A stretch of 35,117 bases of DNA from Rubneribacter badeniensis (GCF_002899695.1 NZ_PPEL01000020.1:1-35117), one strand, 5' to 3'; shown: positions 1 to 7,934, numbered from the stretch's first letter. The notes: generated by a model from the sequence alone, not told the origin. Numbers and translations are program-made.

Positions 1-230
1 GAGGGAGGGAACGCCCCTTGCTTGTCCGAGGAGAAGTTAGAGGCAGAATGGGAGGGAATAGAGGGCGAGGGAGGGCGTCCCCTGCCCGTCCAAGAAAAAG
101 CAAGTAGAATGAGGAGGCAGAGGGTGAGGAAGGGCGCCCCGAAACAAGAGGCAGAATGGGAGGATGGGAGGCGAGAGAAGGGAGGAGGGCCTTGCTTGCG
201 CGAGGCGAAGTTGGAAGCGGAGGTGGAAAC
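1..230. repeat. Degenerate ~60-bp purine-rich tandem repeat
   Basis: About four imperfect units begin near 1, 66, 127 and 174. Each opens with a GAGGGAGGG or GAGGAAGGG-like run. It is followed by a CCCC-rich stretch and then a GAAGTTAGAGGCAGAATGGG-like tail (clear at 32-54 and 148-162). Open frames cross it, but they encode only Glu/Arg/Gly-rich low-complexity text without a credible ribosome binding site, so I do not call a gene. It looks like decayed repetitive DNA. Confidence 0.5.
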
Positions 231-389
231 GGAGCAAGGGGGGAGGGCGGGAGCGATAGGCGGGAACGGAAGACCGGAAAGCGGAAAGGCGGTCGCCGCT
301 CAGCAGGCGGTGCCCACTCGAAGCGCCGCCTTGCGCTCGGCAGACAGCACCCGTCCGAAGCGCCGCCCATGCTCGGCATCTCGGGCGAA

Positions 390-592
390 CGGTAAAAAAT
401 CCGGGAATTTATCTTGATATAGTACCGAACGGGCGTGACTCTGCTTGCTGATCGACCCGAATTGCAAAATTACGGTAATATATCAAAATATTTTTCGCCA
501 TATGTTATCATTCTGGCCTTTCTTTCGTCTGAATTCTTGCCGAGGGGGCAAATTCGGTAAAATATCATGAAATAATTTAAAATCCATTACCG
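390..592. repeat. AT-rich island 1 with repeated CGGTA-type motifs
   Basis: An abrupt AT-rich stretch in otherwise about 70% GC DNA. It holds five related motifs of the form CGGTAnTATATCAA, in both orientations. Plus-strand copies start at 390 (weaker), 473 and 555; minus-strand copies lie at 414-427 and 577-592. Two exact words, ATATAGTACCG (417-427) and AATCCATTACCG (581-592), recur in the same order and orientation at 15143 and 15318. No gene starts next to it. The motif could be a protein-binding site or the ends of a small element; function unknown. Confidence 0.6.
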
Positions 593-1640
593 CAATTGGC
601 GCATCCCAGAGCAAGGTGCGCGCTCGAGGATGCCTTTCGAAGCCCGCACGCGCTCGAGACGTGACATCGAAGGGCGCACGACGACTTGCTGATCGGACGG
701 GACGGAAGGCAAAGAGCGGAAGGCGGCACCCGCCCGGAACGCCGATCGCGCTCGAAGCCGCTGACAGGCAGAAAGCGACAGTCGTCGATAACGGAGAACC
801 CCTCGCCCCTCAAAGGCGGCCCGTTCACCCTCTTCGAACAACTCTGCGCCCTTCTGGATGTTGTTTCACGTGAAACATTCGTTCGCCCCCTTGACGCACG
901 GGTCCGCCCGCCATGCGGCGAGCCCTTCCCGATCGGGAGCATCAGGCCGCAGTCGCCGGGTAGAGGAGATGCCGGCGAAACGAGATCGGGTTCGCCCAGG
1001 AACTTCCAGCGGACTGCCGGGGGATGAGCTGCCGGGAGGGATCGGCGGTATCCGGCAGGCCATCGGGAGGCAAAGCGGGATCGGGCCGTCCGGGGACGTC
1101 TGGCAGACGGCCGGGAGGCGGGACGGGGCCGGGTTCGCGCATCGGCGTTCGGCGGGCTGCCGGGAGACGGGGCGGGATCGGGAAGGATCGACCCCGCCCC
1201 GCAGGCCCTGAGACGGGTCCCTCCCGGACGCGCATGCCAAAGGGAAATCCGGCGCATTCGCTCCGATGTCGCGCGGCGAAGGAAGCGACGCTTCGCACAG
1301 ACCACCCAAAGCCTCGCAAGGGTGCGGCGCGGCCGGATGGGGATCGCGCCCCTGGCGGCAAAGGAGCACGCGCCTCGCTCGAAGCGGGTGCCCCTTTGCC
1401 GGAAGTTGAAGATCGTAGCATTACCGCTGGTCAGCCGGGTGCCTCGTGCGAAGCGGATGCTCCTTTCCGAGCCGCCCGGAACGGTCCGGATTCGATTGGA
1501 ACACGCGGAGAAACCGAGCGCTCGAAAACGCCGGAGTCGGAGGGACAAGCCTGTCGGGGCGGGTGGGGAAACGCACGGCCCGCATCGCTGCTCCGGCCGC
1601 ACCGATCCGGCCGCGCTGCTCCGACCGCGCTGCCCCGCCC
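593..1640. other. Gene-free stretch with parS and degenerate direct repeats
   Basis: No frame here has a ribosome binding site plus recognisable protein. The open frames on both strands are those expected of GC-rich DNA. Besides the parS at 862-877, there is a degenerate 30-base direct repeat. Its copies start at 1372 and 1441, each of the form GCCTCGnnCGAAGCGG followed by TGCnCCTTT. A lone CATTACCG word occurs at 1419-1426. Otherwise I see nothing that can be named. Confidence 0.5.
862..877. other. parS: parS centromere site 1
   Basis: The sequence is TGTTTCACGTGAAACA, a perfect 16-bp palindrome identical to the near-universal bacterial parS consensus bound by ParB (Spo0J). ParB loads here, slides with CTP, and recruits ParA and SMC for chromosome segregation. 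Chromosomal parS sites cluster near the replication origin, so this suggests an origin-proximal location. No parA or parB gene is in the window. A second identical core lies at 7247-7262, 6.4 kb away. Confidence 0.9.
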
Positions 1641-2324
1641 TCACTCGACGGGGGTCGCGCCCTCCCCGCCTTTCATAAGCTCGATGTAGCCCGTGCGGAA
1701 GAACCGCTCCAGGTCGGAGACGAACGCATGGGCCTCGTCGCGATCCATGCCCAGTGCGAGCGGCTCGAAGTAGCCGCGATAGAACATCCCGGCCAAAGCG
1801 CGCGCCATGGCGGGATCGAGGTCGTTGACCGCCACCCCGTGCCCGCGCATCTCGCGAGCGTAACGGAACGTGCTCTCCACCTCGAGGTCGATGAAGCGGT
1901 CGAGGTAGCGCTCCCACGAAGTGCCCGCCGACCTGAAGAGGATGAGCGCGAACACCTCGCGGTTGTCGTACACGTAATCGAGTATGCGATGGACCATCCC
2001 GGTCTCGTAGTCCTCCATGCGGTCGAACGTCTGCGCTTCGAGGGGCAGACGGTAGAACCCCTCCTGCATGGAGACGTAGCGTTGGTACAGCTCCTCGCCC
2101 GCCGGGGACACGATGGCGTCGAACAGCGCCTCCTTGCCGGCGAAATAGCCGTAGATCGCACCGGTGGTGACGTTCGCGGCGGCCGCGATGGAGCGCAGGG
2201 ACGCCTTTGCGAACCCCTTGGACGCGAACTCGCGGACAGCGCACGCCATGATGCGCGTCCGTACCTCCCCGGCGCCGCGCACGCGCCCACCGCGCGCATC
2301 GCGCGTTGCTGCATTCTGTTCCAT
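1641..2324 (-). CDS. TetR/AcrR family transcriptional regulator
   Basis: A 227-residue one-component repressor. The N-terminal helix-turn-helix spans about residues 20-65 and reads IMACAVREFASKGFAKASLR, then SIAAAANVTTGAIYGYFAGK, with the classic GAIYGYF recognition-helix end. The rest (about 75-225) is an all-helical ligand-binding and dimerisation domain with an aromatic-rich pocket region; the ligand cannot be read from it. I chose the ATG at 2324 because a GGAAGG precedes it; upstream in-frame ATGs at 2351 and 2378 lack a ribosome site. TetR proteins usually repress a neighbouring transporter. The nearest genes are the divergent response regulator and ABC cluster starting at 2783, so control of that cluster is possible but unproven. 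Confidence 0.88.
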   Translation of the reverse strand: MEQNAATRDARGGRVRGAGEVRTRIMACAVREFASKGFAKASLRSIAAAANVTTGAIYGYFAGKEALFDAIVSPAGEELYQRYVSMQEGFYRLPLEAQTFDRMEDYETGMVHRILDYVYDNREVFALILFRSAGTSWERYLDRFIDLEVESTFRYAREMRGHGVAVNDLDPAMARALAGMFYRGYFEPLALGMDRDEAHAFVSDLERFFRTGYIELMKGGEGATPVE

Positions 2325-2769
2325 GTCCCGCCTTCCAATCGGTGCGATCATGGTAGCGCATCCGAGCGCAAAACGCACGGCGCACCCCCGCAGGGTGCAT
2401 TCGGAGAGAGAGGGCCGCGGCGGCGCGTCTCCACAAGCGCAACCGTGGAGGAGGCCGGGTCAACGCACCGCTGCGGAGCACAACCGCAGAGAAAGGCCGA
2501 GCGGCGCAGCCTCAGGGGCGCCGCGAGCCCGAAGCTCCGGCGAAAAGCGGAAAAGCCGCCGTTAAGCGCGCGTTTTTCGCAAGAAGGACCGCGACGGCAG
2601 GCTGGGGCCGGTGCGGGCCGCCGCGCTTCTTCAACCGGAACCCCCTCCAATCGGGGCCCTTCCAATCGGGAAACCCCCTCCCGCGGCACGGCAACCCAAC
2701 TCCGGCCGCGACTCCGGCCACACGGCCCGCGGCGTGCCGACTCCCGTACCGCGCACGCGCCGATTCCGC

Positions 2770-2775
2770 TACAAT
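2770..2775 (+). promoter_or_regulatory. Probable -10 box of a leaderless response-regulator transcript
   Basis: TACAAT ends seven bases before the ATG at 2783. There is no Shine-Dalgarno sequence between them, and the -35 is weak. A start of transcription 6-7 bases after a -10 would fall on or next to the A of the ATG, as in the leaderless mRNAs common in actinobacteria. The rest of the 2325-2769 spacer shows only GC-rich sequence. Confidence 0.45.
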
Positions 2776-2782
2776 AGGCGCC

Positions 2783-3487
2783 ATGCAAGACACCGCGCGC
2801 ATACTCGTCATCGAGGACGACACCGACATCAACGACGTGCTGGCCACCTCGCTTTCCAAGGCGGGGTACGTCTGCGTGCAGGCGTACTCGGGCAGCGAGG
2901 CGCGGCTTTTGCTGAGGGCGGCCGAAACCGGCGACGAGGCGCCCTACGACCTCGTCATCACCGACCTCATGCTGCCCGGTGCGTCCGGCGAGGACATCGT
3001 GCGCGCCATCCGCGAGAAAAGCGACGCGCCCGTGATCGTGGTGTCGGCCCGCACAGACGCAGCCGACAAAGTGGCGCTGCTCGAACTGGGGGCCGACGAC
3101 TACCTGTCCAAGCCCTTCGACCTCGACGAACTGCACGCCCGCATCGCCGTGCAGCTGCGCCATGCGGCCCGCTCGGCAGGCCGCGGCCCGAACGCGCTGC
3201 GCTACAAGGACTGGACGCTCGACCCCGAGGCCCGCACGCTTACGGCCGCGGGCCAGCCGGTGCGCCTCACGCGCCTCGAATACGGCATCGTGGAGGCGCT
3301 CGTGCGCCGTCCGAAAAAGGTGTTCACGAAGCGCGAGCTGTTCGAGGCCGCCTGGCAGGAGGAGTGCTTCGTCGAGGACAAGGCGGTGAACGTGCACGTG
3401 AGCAACATCCGCGGCAAGCTGAAGGCATCCGGCACCGACGGCTACATCGAGACGGTATGGGGCATCGGGTTCAAGCTCGCGGACTGA
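2783..3487 (+). CDS. OmpR/PhoB-family response regulator
   Basis: A 234-residue DNA-binding response regulator. The receiver domain (about 4-118) has the acidic pocket E11-D12-D13, the phospho-acceptor D61 in VITDLMLPG, the switch Ser88 and the conserved K110 in YLSKPF. The winged-helix effector (about 140-233) ends in YIETVWGIGFKL, typical of the OmpR class. No kinase is adjacent. The best partner is the short kinase at 5688-6578, which follows an ABC transporter pair on the same strand. The gap to that ABC gene is about 450 bp with a hairpin, so it may be a separate transcript. Translation probably starts on a leaderless mRNA, because a -10-like TACAAT sits just before the ATG with no ribosome site between. 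Confidence 0.93.
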   Translation: MQDTARILVIEDDTDINDVLATSLSKAGYVCVQAYSGSEARLLLRAAETGDEAPYDLVITDLMLPGASGEDIVRAIREKSDAPVIVVSARTDAADKVALLELGADDYLSKPFDLDELHARIAVQLRHAARSAGRGPNALRYKDWTLDPEARTLTAAGQPVRLTRLEYGIVEALVRRPKKVFTKRELFEAAWQEECFVEDKAVNVHVSNIRGKLKASGTDGYIETVWGIGFKLAD

Positions 3488-3935
3488 CGCGCGGCGGGCA
3501 TGCGGGCGCGGCGGCGCGAAGGCGGCTAGACGTACGCGGCCGCGCAGCTGCGGCGCTCTGCGAGAGCCGCGCGGCCGCAGCCCGCCGCGCCCGCCGGCCC
3601 CCATGCCCGCCAGCACGTACTCCCGCTCCCCTTGCGCCCCTTCCACCCCGCGCAGCCGCAGACCCCTCCCCTTCCGCGCGTCACACGGCTGCGCGCGCAG
3701 CCGCCCTCGCGCATCGCAGGGCCGTCCGCACGCGCGCCCCTCGCGCGCGCCACGCCCCCGAAGCGCCCTCCATCGCCGTTTCTCTTCCGCGCCGCGCGGC
3801 CCCGTCCGCGCGAAGGCGACCGCATGCCCGCGCGTTTCTTTACCCTTTCTTAACCATTTCAAGGCCATGCGCTCAACACCTTTTCCGTATCGTGGCAGAC
3901 AGGCGCAAACGAAGCGATGAGGAAAGGAGTTGCGC
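3488..3935 (+). terminator. Spacer with a GC-rich hairpin after the response regulator
   Basis: No gene seen. GCGGCCGCGC at 3536-3545 pairs perfectly with GCGCGGCCGC at 3569-3578, with a nested CGGCGCTCT/AGAGCCG stem between them. There is no U-run, so it may slow or partly terminate transcription rather than act as a canonical terminator. The last ~90 bases are less GC-rich and could hold the promoter of the ABC gene. An AAAGGAG ribosome site at 3923-3929 decides the ATG at 3936. Confidence 0.45.
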
Positions 3936-4847
3936 ATGGATGCAGTGCGAACCTGCGATCTGACGAAGCGCTTCGGCGGCAAGACGGCCGTCGACCGCTT
4001 CGGCATGCGCGTCGGAAAAGGCGACATCTACGGATTCGTCGGCCGCAACGGCGCGGGCAAGACAACGGTGATGAGGATGCTCGCGGGTCTGGCGGAGCCG
4101 ACCGGCGGCGAGGTGCGCGTGTTCGGAGCCTCGCCCAAGGAGGCGGGGACGGCGCGCCGCATCGGCGTGCTCATCGAGCATCCGGGGCTGTACGGCTCGA
4201 TGAGCGCCTACGACAACCTCATGATGAAGGCCCTTGCGCTCGGGCTGGTCGACCCGAAGGGGAAGTCCCGCGAGCTGCTCGAGTTCGTCGGCCTCGGGCA
4301 GGTGGGCCGCATGAAGGCCAAGCGGTTCTCCCTAGGCATGAAGCAGCGCCTGGGGCTTGCGCTCGCGCTTTTGGGCGATCCCGACCTGCTTCTGCTCGAC
4401 GAGCCGCTCAACGGCTTGGATCCCGAAGGAGTCCAAGAGGTGCGACGCCTCATCATGCAGCTGAACGAGCAGCGCGGCGTCACCGTCGTGGTGAGCTCGC
4501 ATGCGCTCGAGCAACTGGGGAGGATGGCCACGCGCTACGGCGTCATCCGCGAGGGACGCATGGTGCGCGAGTTGACCGCCGCCGACGTCGAACGGGAATG
4601 CAGCGACTTTCTGCAGGTGGAAACTGCGAACCCGAAACGCGCGCTCGCGGTTCTGCAGGAGCGTTTCCCCGCTCTGCGCTTCCAGGCCATGCCCGATGCC
4701 TCGCTGCGCGCGTTCGGCGGCGCGGACGCGGCGGCGGTGGGTGCGGCCCTTGCCGAGCAGGGGATCGCGGTGAGCGGCCTGTACGCGCACAAGCGCGATC
4801 TGGAGGAGTTCTTCGTGGAGATGATGGGAGCTGAGCATCGTGGTTAA
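3936..4847 (+). CDS. ABC-2 type transporter, ATP-binding protein
   Basis: A 303-residue ATPase that would power the permease at 4840-5685. It shows Walker A GRNGAGKTT (36-44), signature FSLGMKQ (about 131-137), Walker B LLLLDEP (151-157) and the switch histidine H189 in VVSSHALEQ. The C-terminal ~90 residues form the accessory tail common in the drug/bacteriocin subfamily (DrrA/BcrA type). AAAGGAG lies six bases before the ATG at 3936, so I reject the in-frame TTG at 3930, which would have no spacing. The gene overlaps the permease by 8 bp and is followed by a kinase, so export or sensing of an antimicrobial peptide or drug is likely. The substrate is unknown. Confidence 0.93.
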   Translation: MDAVRTCDLTKRFGGKTAVDRFGMRVGKGDIYGFVGRNGAGKTTVMRMLAGLAEPTGGEVRVFGASPKEAGTARRIGVLIEHPGLYGSMSAYDNLMMKALALGLVDPKGKSRELLEFVGLGQVGRMKAKRFSLGMKQRLGLALALLGDPDLLLLDEPLNGLDPEGVQEVRRLIMQLNEQRGVTVVVSSHALEQLGRMATRYGVIREGRMVRELTAADVERECSDFLQVETANPKRALAVLQERFPALRFQAMPDASLRAFGGADAAAVGAALAEQGIAVSGLYAHKRDLEEFFVEMMGAEHRG

Positions 4848-5685
4848 TATTATGCGGATGGATCTGTACCGCCTCGTTCACAGCAAGGCGCTGTGGGTCT
4901 TTTTGGCCATCATCGTGGCATTGGCGGCCATCAGCACGGGCACGGTGGCGTACGTTTCAAGCCCCACCTTTACGGAAAGCCTCGAGGCTGCGGAGGGCCT
5001 ACACGTCGGCTTCTCGGATGCGAAGAGCACCGCCGAGGCCGGTGCGGCGCTAGGATCGCTTGTGCAGAACCTGTCGGCAGAATCCCTTGTCGGAAGCTCC
5101 CTTTTGAGCGGCGGCGCCCTTGCGTGCCTGTTCGCGATCTTCGTCGCCATCTTCCTGACGGCCGAGTTCGAAGGCGGCTTCGCCAAGAACGTGCTGAGCG
5201 CCCAGCCGAACCGCCTTGCGCTCCTCGCCGCGCGCAGCGTGGAGATCGCCGTGCTCGCCGTCGCGTTCACCGCCGTGAGCATCGGCGCGACGCTGGCCAT
5301 AGCGGCCGTCGCGGGGCTCGAGCTCGCCCCCACCCCGCCGGCCGACCTGGCGCTGTGGGCCGCGCTCGTCGCGCTTTCGGTCGCGGCGTTCGGAATGCTC
5401 ACGGCGCTGGGAGCCTGGGCCACGCGCAAGATGGCCGCGAGCATCGTCATCGGCGTCGTGCTGGCCTCGGGCGTGGTGACGGCCATGCTGAAGAGCGCCC
5501 TCGCGCTGTTCCCGAGCGCGCCGCATATCGCCGACTACACGCCCTACTCGTGCACGGCCTCGCTTGCGCTGGGCCTGGACGCGGCAGGGACGCTCGATCC
5601 GCTGCACATCGCGCTCGTGACGGCGGCGTTCATCGTGATCGGCATCGGACTGGGCGCCGTCGCGCTGCAGAAGCGGGACGTGTAG
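4840..5685 (+). CDS. ABC-2 family permease
   Basis: A 281-residue integral membrane protein with about six hydrophobic helices: roughly residues 17-38, 90-110, 135-160, 170-190, 198-220 and 255-275. A soluble loop of about 50 residues lies between helices 1 and 2, outside by the usual topology. It begins with GTG at 4840, set by GGGAG at 4826-4830. The ATG at 4852 would be 21 bases from that ribosome site. It overlaps the ATPase by 8 bp, indicating translational coupling, and its stop is two bases before the kinase start. By context it forms the membrane half of a heterodimeric or homodimeric exporter with the preceding ATPase. Confidence 0.85.
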   Translation: MVNIMRMDLYRLVHSKALWVFLAIIVALAAISTGTVAYVSSPTFTESLEAAEGLHVGFSDAKSTAEAGAALGSLVQNLSAESLVGSSLLSGGALACLFAIFVAIFLTAEFEGGFAKNVLSAQPNRLALLAARSVEIAVLAVAFTAVSIGATLAIAAVAGLELAPTPPADLALWAALVALSVAAFGMLTALGAWATRKMAASIVIGVVLASGVVTAMLKSALALFPSAPHIADYTPYSCTASLALGLDAAGTLDPLHIALVTAAFIVIGIGLGAVALQKRDV

Positions 5686-5687
5686 CC

Positions 5688-6578
5688 ATGGAGCCCGCGG
5701 TCTGCCTCCTCGTGGGCGCCCTCGCGCTCGTCGCGATCGCGCTGGCGGTGCAGCTTGCGCGCTCGGAACGCGAGCTGCGCTCCATCGCCCGGTTCCTCGC
5801 CGAACGCGACCCGGACAGCAACGCGCGCGTCACCGTCGGAATGCGCACGCGGGGGTTCGTGCTGCTGGGACAGGCCGTGAACCGCCTCATCGACCGGCAC
5901 CAAGGCGAGCGGATCGCCGCCGAGGAGAGCAAGCGCGCCCTGCGCCGCGGGCTCACCTGCCTCTCCCACGACATCCGCACGCCGCTCGCCGGCGCGCAGG
6001 GCTACGTCCAGCTTCTGGCCGACGAAAAGGACGAGCGCGAGCGGGCGCGCTACCAGGACGTGGTGGCCCGCCGCCTTGACGACGTGGAGGCCCTGCTCGA
6101 CCAGCTGTACGACTACGCGCGCACGCAGGACCCCGATCATCGCGTCGAGTGGGAGCCCGTGGAGGTGGACGAGGTGCTGACGGAATCGCTCGCCTCGCTG
6201 TATCCCCAGTTCAAAGAGCGCGCATGGGAGCCGGACATCGAGCTTGGAGAGGAAGCGCTCTCCGTCGTCTCGAACGCCGACGCGCTCAAGCGCATCTTCC
6301 GCAACCTCGCCGTGAACGCGCTGCGCCACGGCAGCGCCCCGCCGCGCATCGCGCGCACCGGCCGCGAGGTGTCGTTCTCCAACCGCGTGGCCGACCCCGG
6401 CGCCATCGACGTCGACCGTCTGTTCGAGCGATTCTACCAAGGCGACCGCGCGAGGTCGGCCGACGGCAGCGGGCTGGGGCTCGCCATCGTGGCCGAACTG
6501 GCGCGCGCCCTGCGCATCGGGCTTCGAGCGCGCCTTGACGGCGATACGCTCGTCGTGACGCTCGACTTCCCCGCATGA
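5688..6578 (+). CDS. Short sensor histidine kinase of the ABC-linked module
   Basis: A 296-residue kinase. It has a single N-terminal membrane helix (about 4-22) and almost no extracellular domain. H-box SHDIRTPL carries H94. The N-box is NLAVNALRHG (N206, N210). The F-box lies near FERFYQGD, and the G-box is DGSGLGLAI (259-267). The compact architecture, and its place two bases after an ABC permease, resemble intramembrane-sensing kinases of BceS/LiaS-like modules, in which the transporter itself senses the drug. The start ATG at 5688 lacks a clear ribosome site and probably depends on coupling with the permease. Its natural partner is the response regulator at 2783-3487. There is no obvious terminator downstream. 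Confidence 0.9.
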   Translation: MEPAVCLLVGALALVAIALAVQLARSERELRSIARFLAERDPDSNARVTVGMRTRGFVLLGQAVNRLIDRHQGERIAAEESKRALRRGLTCLSHDIRTPLAGAQGYVQLLADEKDERERARYQDVVARRLDDVEALLDQLYDYARTQDPDHRVEWEPVEVDEVLTESLASLYPQFKERAWEPDIELGEEALSVVSNADALKRIFRNLAVNALRHGSAPPRIARTGREVSFSNRVADPGAIDVDRLFERFYQGDRARSADGSGLGLAIVAELARALRIGLRARLDGDTLVVTLDFPA

Positions 6579-6816
6579 CGGACGCTCCGCGCGAGACGGT
6601 CGCGCTCCGCAAGACGGACGCCCGGCTCGCGGAGCGCAGCGGGCGCCCCTGCGGGCACCCAAGCGGGGCGAACTCCCGAAAACCCCGCTGCGCCGCTCAA
6701 CGCGCATGCCCGGAGGGCGGCGCAGCTTGCGCTTGCACTGACATTCAACCGGCGGGCGACGCACGTCGAGCGGCGCAGCGGAGGGGCGACACGAACAATC
6801 GCCGAAACCGGCAGAA

Positions 6817-6941
6817 ATCGCGTCTTGTGCATAGGTTTCTCCCTGAAAAACGGCTTCGCGCCGAAACGCGAACGGCAAAAGCCCAGTTCGCGAAAAACCG
6901 CGATGCGATCAGGGCCCGCAAACCCATGCGCAAGACGCGAT
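6817..6941. repeat. MITE-like inverted-repeat element (125 bp)
   Basis: The ends form a 22-bp inverted repeat with 20 of 22 positions matching: 6817-6838 starts ATCGCGTCTTG and 6920-6941 ends CAAGACGCGAT. Pairing resumes inside (CCCTGA near 6841, TCAGGG near 6909). The core is rich in CGCGAA words and encodes nothing. It lies in the non-coding spacer 6579-7246. No target duplication is visible, so it could instead be a structured RNA or DNA hairpin. Confidence 0.45.
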
Positions 6942-7124
6942 CCGTGCCGCTTCACGGCGCTCTCGCTGCCAAGCCGGCACCGGAATGAGCCGGGTCGGCC
7001 CGCCCGTGCAAGGCCCTACCAGCTCGCAGAACCCCGACGACGCAGAAAGCGCGCCTGGCAGAGCCTCCTCCTCGCCTGTTCGCAAGGAGCCAGACCAGAA
7101 TCAGTGAGCGCAGGTTCGCATCGC

Positions 7125-7165
7125 CCCGGTTTGACAAAGGACGACCCCCTCCCTGTCAAACCGGG
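7125..7165. repeat. Perfect 12-bp inverted repeat beside parS
   Basis: CCCGGTTTGACA (7125-7136) and TGTCAAACCGGG (7154-7165) are exact reverse complements separated by 17 bases. There is no U-run on either side, so a terminator is unlikely. Each arm matches the core TGTnAAACC of a dispersed repeat seen at 26583, 34248, 34725 and, inverted, 34857. This pair may therefore be two head-to-head copies. Confidence 0.55.
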
Positions 7166-7246
7166 AGGCAACCGCAAGGTCCGGCGACGTCCCGGAAACC
7201 CTGCCGTCGCCGCACAGAACCCCAGCGCGCCCTTCCCCGGCTGAAA

Positions 7247-7262
7247 TGTTTCACGTGAAACA
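7247..7262. other. parS: parS centromere site 2
   Basis: A second TGTTTCACGTGAAACA, identical to the site at 862-877. The palindrome extends to 22 bp (7244-7265, AAA and TTT flanks). It lies between the terminator of ahpC and the gene-free spacer downstream of the histidine kinase. Confidence 0.92.
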
Positions 7263-7277
7263 TTTGTCCGTATGCGC

Positions 7278-7314
7278 AAAAAAAGCGCCCGACCCCCAAA
7301 CGGGGCCGGGCGCT
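7278..7314 (-). terminator. Rho-independent terminator of ahpC
   Basis: On the minus strand an AGCGCCCGGCCCC-type arm pairs through a short GTTT-containing loop with GGGGGTCGGGCGCT, then seven T's follow (A run at 7278-7284 on the plus strand). It lies just past the ahpC stop at 7339, in the right orientation, and is a textbook intrinsic terminator. Confidence 0.85.
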
Positions 7315-7338
7315 GCGCATCGGAGGGCGACGCCGCCC

Positions 7339-7902
7339 TTACAGCTTGCCCACCAAATCGATGCCCGGATGCAGCACGTCAGCGCCCGGCACCCAGCGCG
7401 CGGGGCACACGGAGTCGCCGTGCTCGGCCACGAACTGGCTGGCCTGCACGCGGCGCAGAAGCTCGGCAGCGTTGCGCCCGATGTTGCCGGCGTTCACCTC
7501 GTAGCACACGATCTTGCCCTCGGGGTTCACGATGAAGCTGCCGCGCTCGGCCACGCCGTCCTCCTCGATGTAGACGTCGAAGATGTCGGCCAGCTTGTGC
7601 GTGGGGTCGGCAAGCATGGGATACGGCAGCTGCTTGATGTTCTCAGAGGCGTCGTGCCATGCCTTGTGGACGAAATGCGTGTCGCAGGACACGGAGTAGA
7701 TCTCGCATCCCGCTTCCTGGAACTTCCCGTAGAGGGCACCAAGGTCTTCGAGCTCGGTCGGGCACACGAACGTGAAGTCCGCCGGGTAGAAGAAGAACAC
7801 GCTCCAATGGCCCAGCACGTCGCCTTTCGTCACCGTCTTGAACTCGTCGTTGTGGAATGCCTGGACGGAGAAGTCCCCGATCTCCTTGTTGATCATCGAC
7901 AT
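7339..7902 (-). CDS. ahpC: Alkyl hydroperoxide reductase subunit C (2-Cys peroxiredoxin)
   Basis: A 187-residue typical 2-Cys peroxiredoxin, the same length as Escherichia coli AhpC and collinear with it. It reduces hydrogen peroxide and organic hydroperoxides in the cytoplasm. The peroxidatic cysteine is C47 in FTFVCPTE, and the resolving cysteine is C166 in DSVCPARW. The DTHFVHKAWH motif and the C-terminal DLVGKL are also present. I chose the ATG at 7902 (MSMIN) because AGGAGC precedes it and it matches the family start; the upstream in-frame extension is promoter DNA. No ahpF reductase is adjacent, so electrons must come from elsewhere. A PerR/Fur-type box lies 33 bp upstream and an intrinsic terminator follows. 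Confidence 0.97.
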   Translation of the reverse strand: MSMINKEIGDFSVQAFHNDEFKTVTKGDVLGHWSVFFFYPADFTFVCPTELEDLGALYGKFQEAGCEIYSVSCDTHFVHKAWHDASENIKQLPYPMLADPTHKLADIFDVYIEEDGVAERGSFIVNPEGKIVCYEVNAGNIGRNAAELLRRVQASQFVAEHGDSVCPARWVPGADVLHPGIDLVGKL

Positions 7903-7934
7903 GAAATTCGCTCCTATCTGCGTTCTCGCCTCGC

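Noticed and set aside
22-417. 131-codon plus-strand open frame at the window start
   Set aside because: It follows the degenerate tandem repeat, has no ribosome site and no recognisable domain.
390-592. CRISPR array in the CGGTA islands
   Set aside because: The motifs are short, diverged, in both orientations and irregularly spaced; there are no cas genes.
862-877. Replication origin at the parS site
   Set aside because: No DnaA-box cluster and no dnaA, dnaN or par genes are visible; parS alone only suggests proximity to the origin.
3930-3935. TTG start two codons upstream for the ABC ATPase
   Set aside because: It would abut the AAAGGAG ribosome site with no spacing; the ATG at 3936 fits.
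577-4027. Long minus-strand open frames (634 and 559 codons) across the TetR and response-regulator region
   Set aside because: They are antisense shadows: Arg/Ala/Gly-rich with no domain, and they overlap well-supported genes. High GC makes stop codons rare in such frames.
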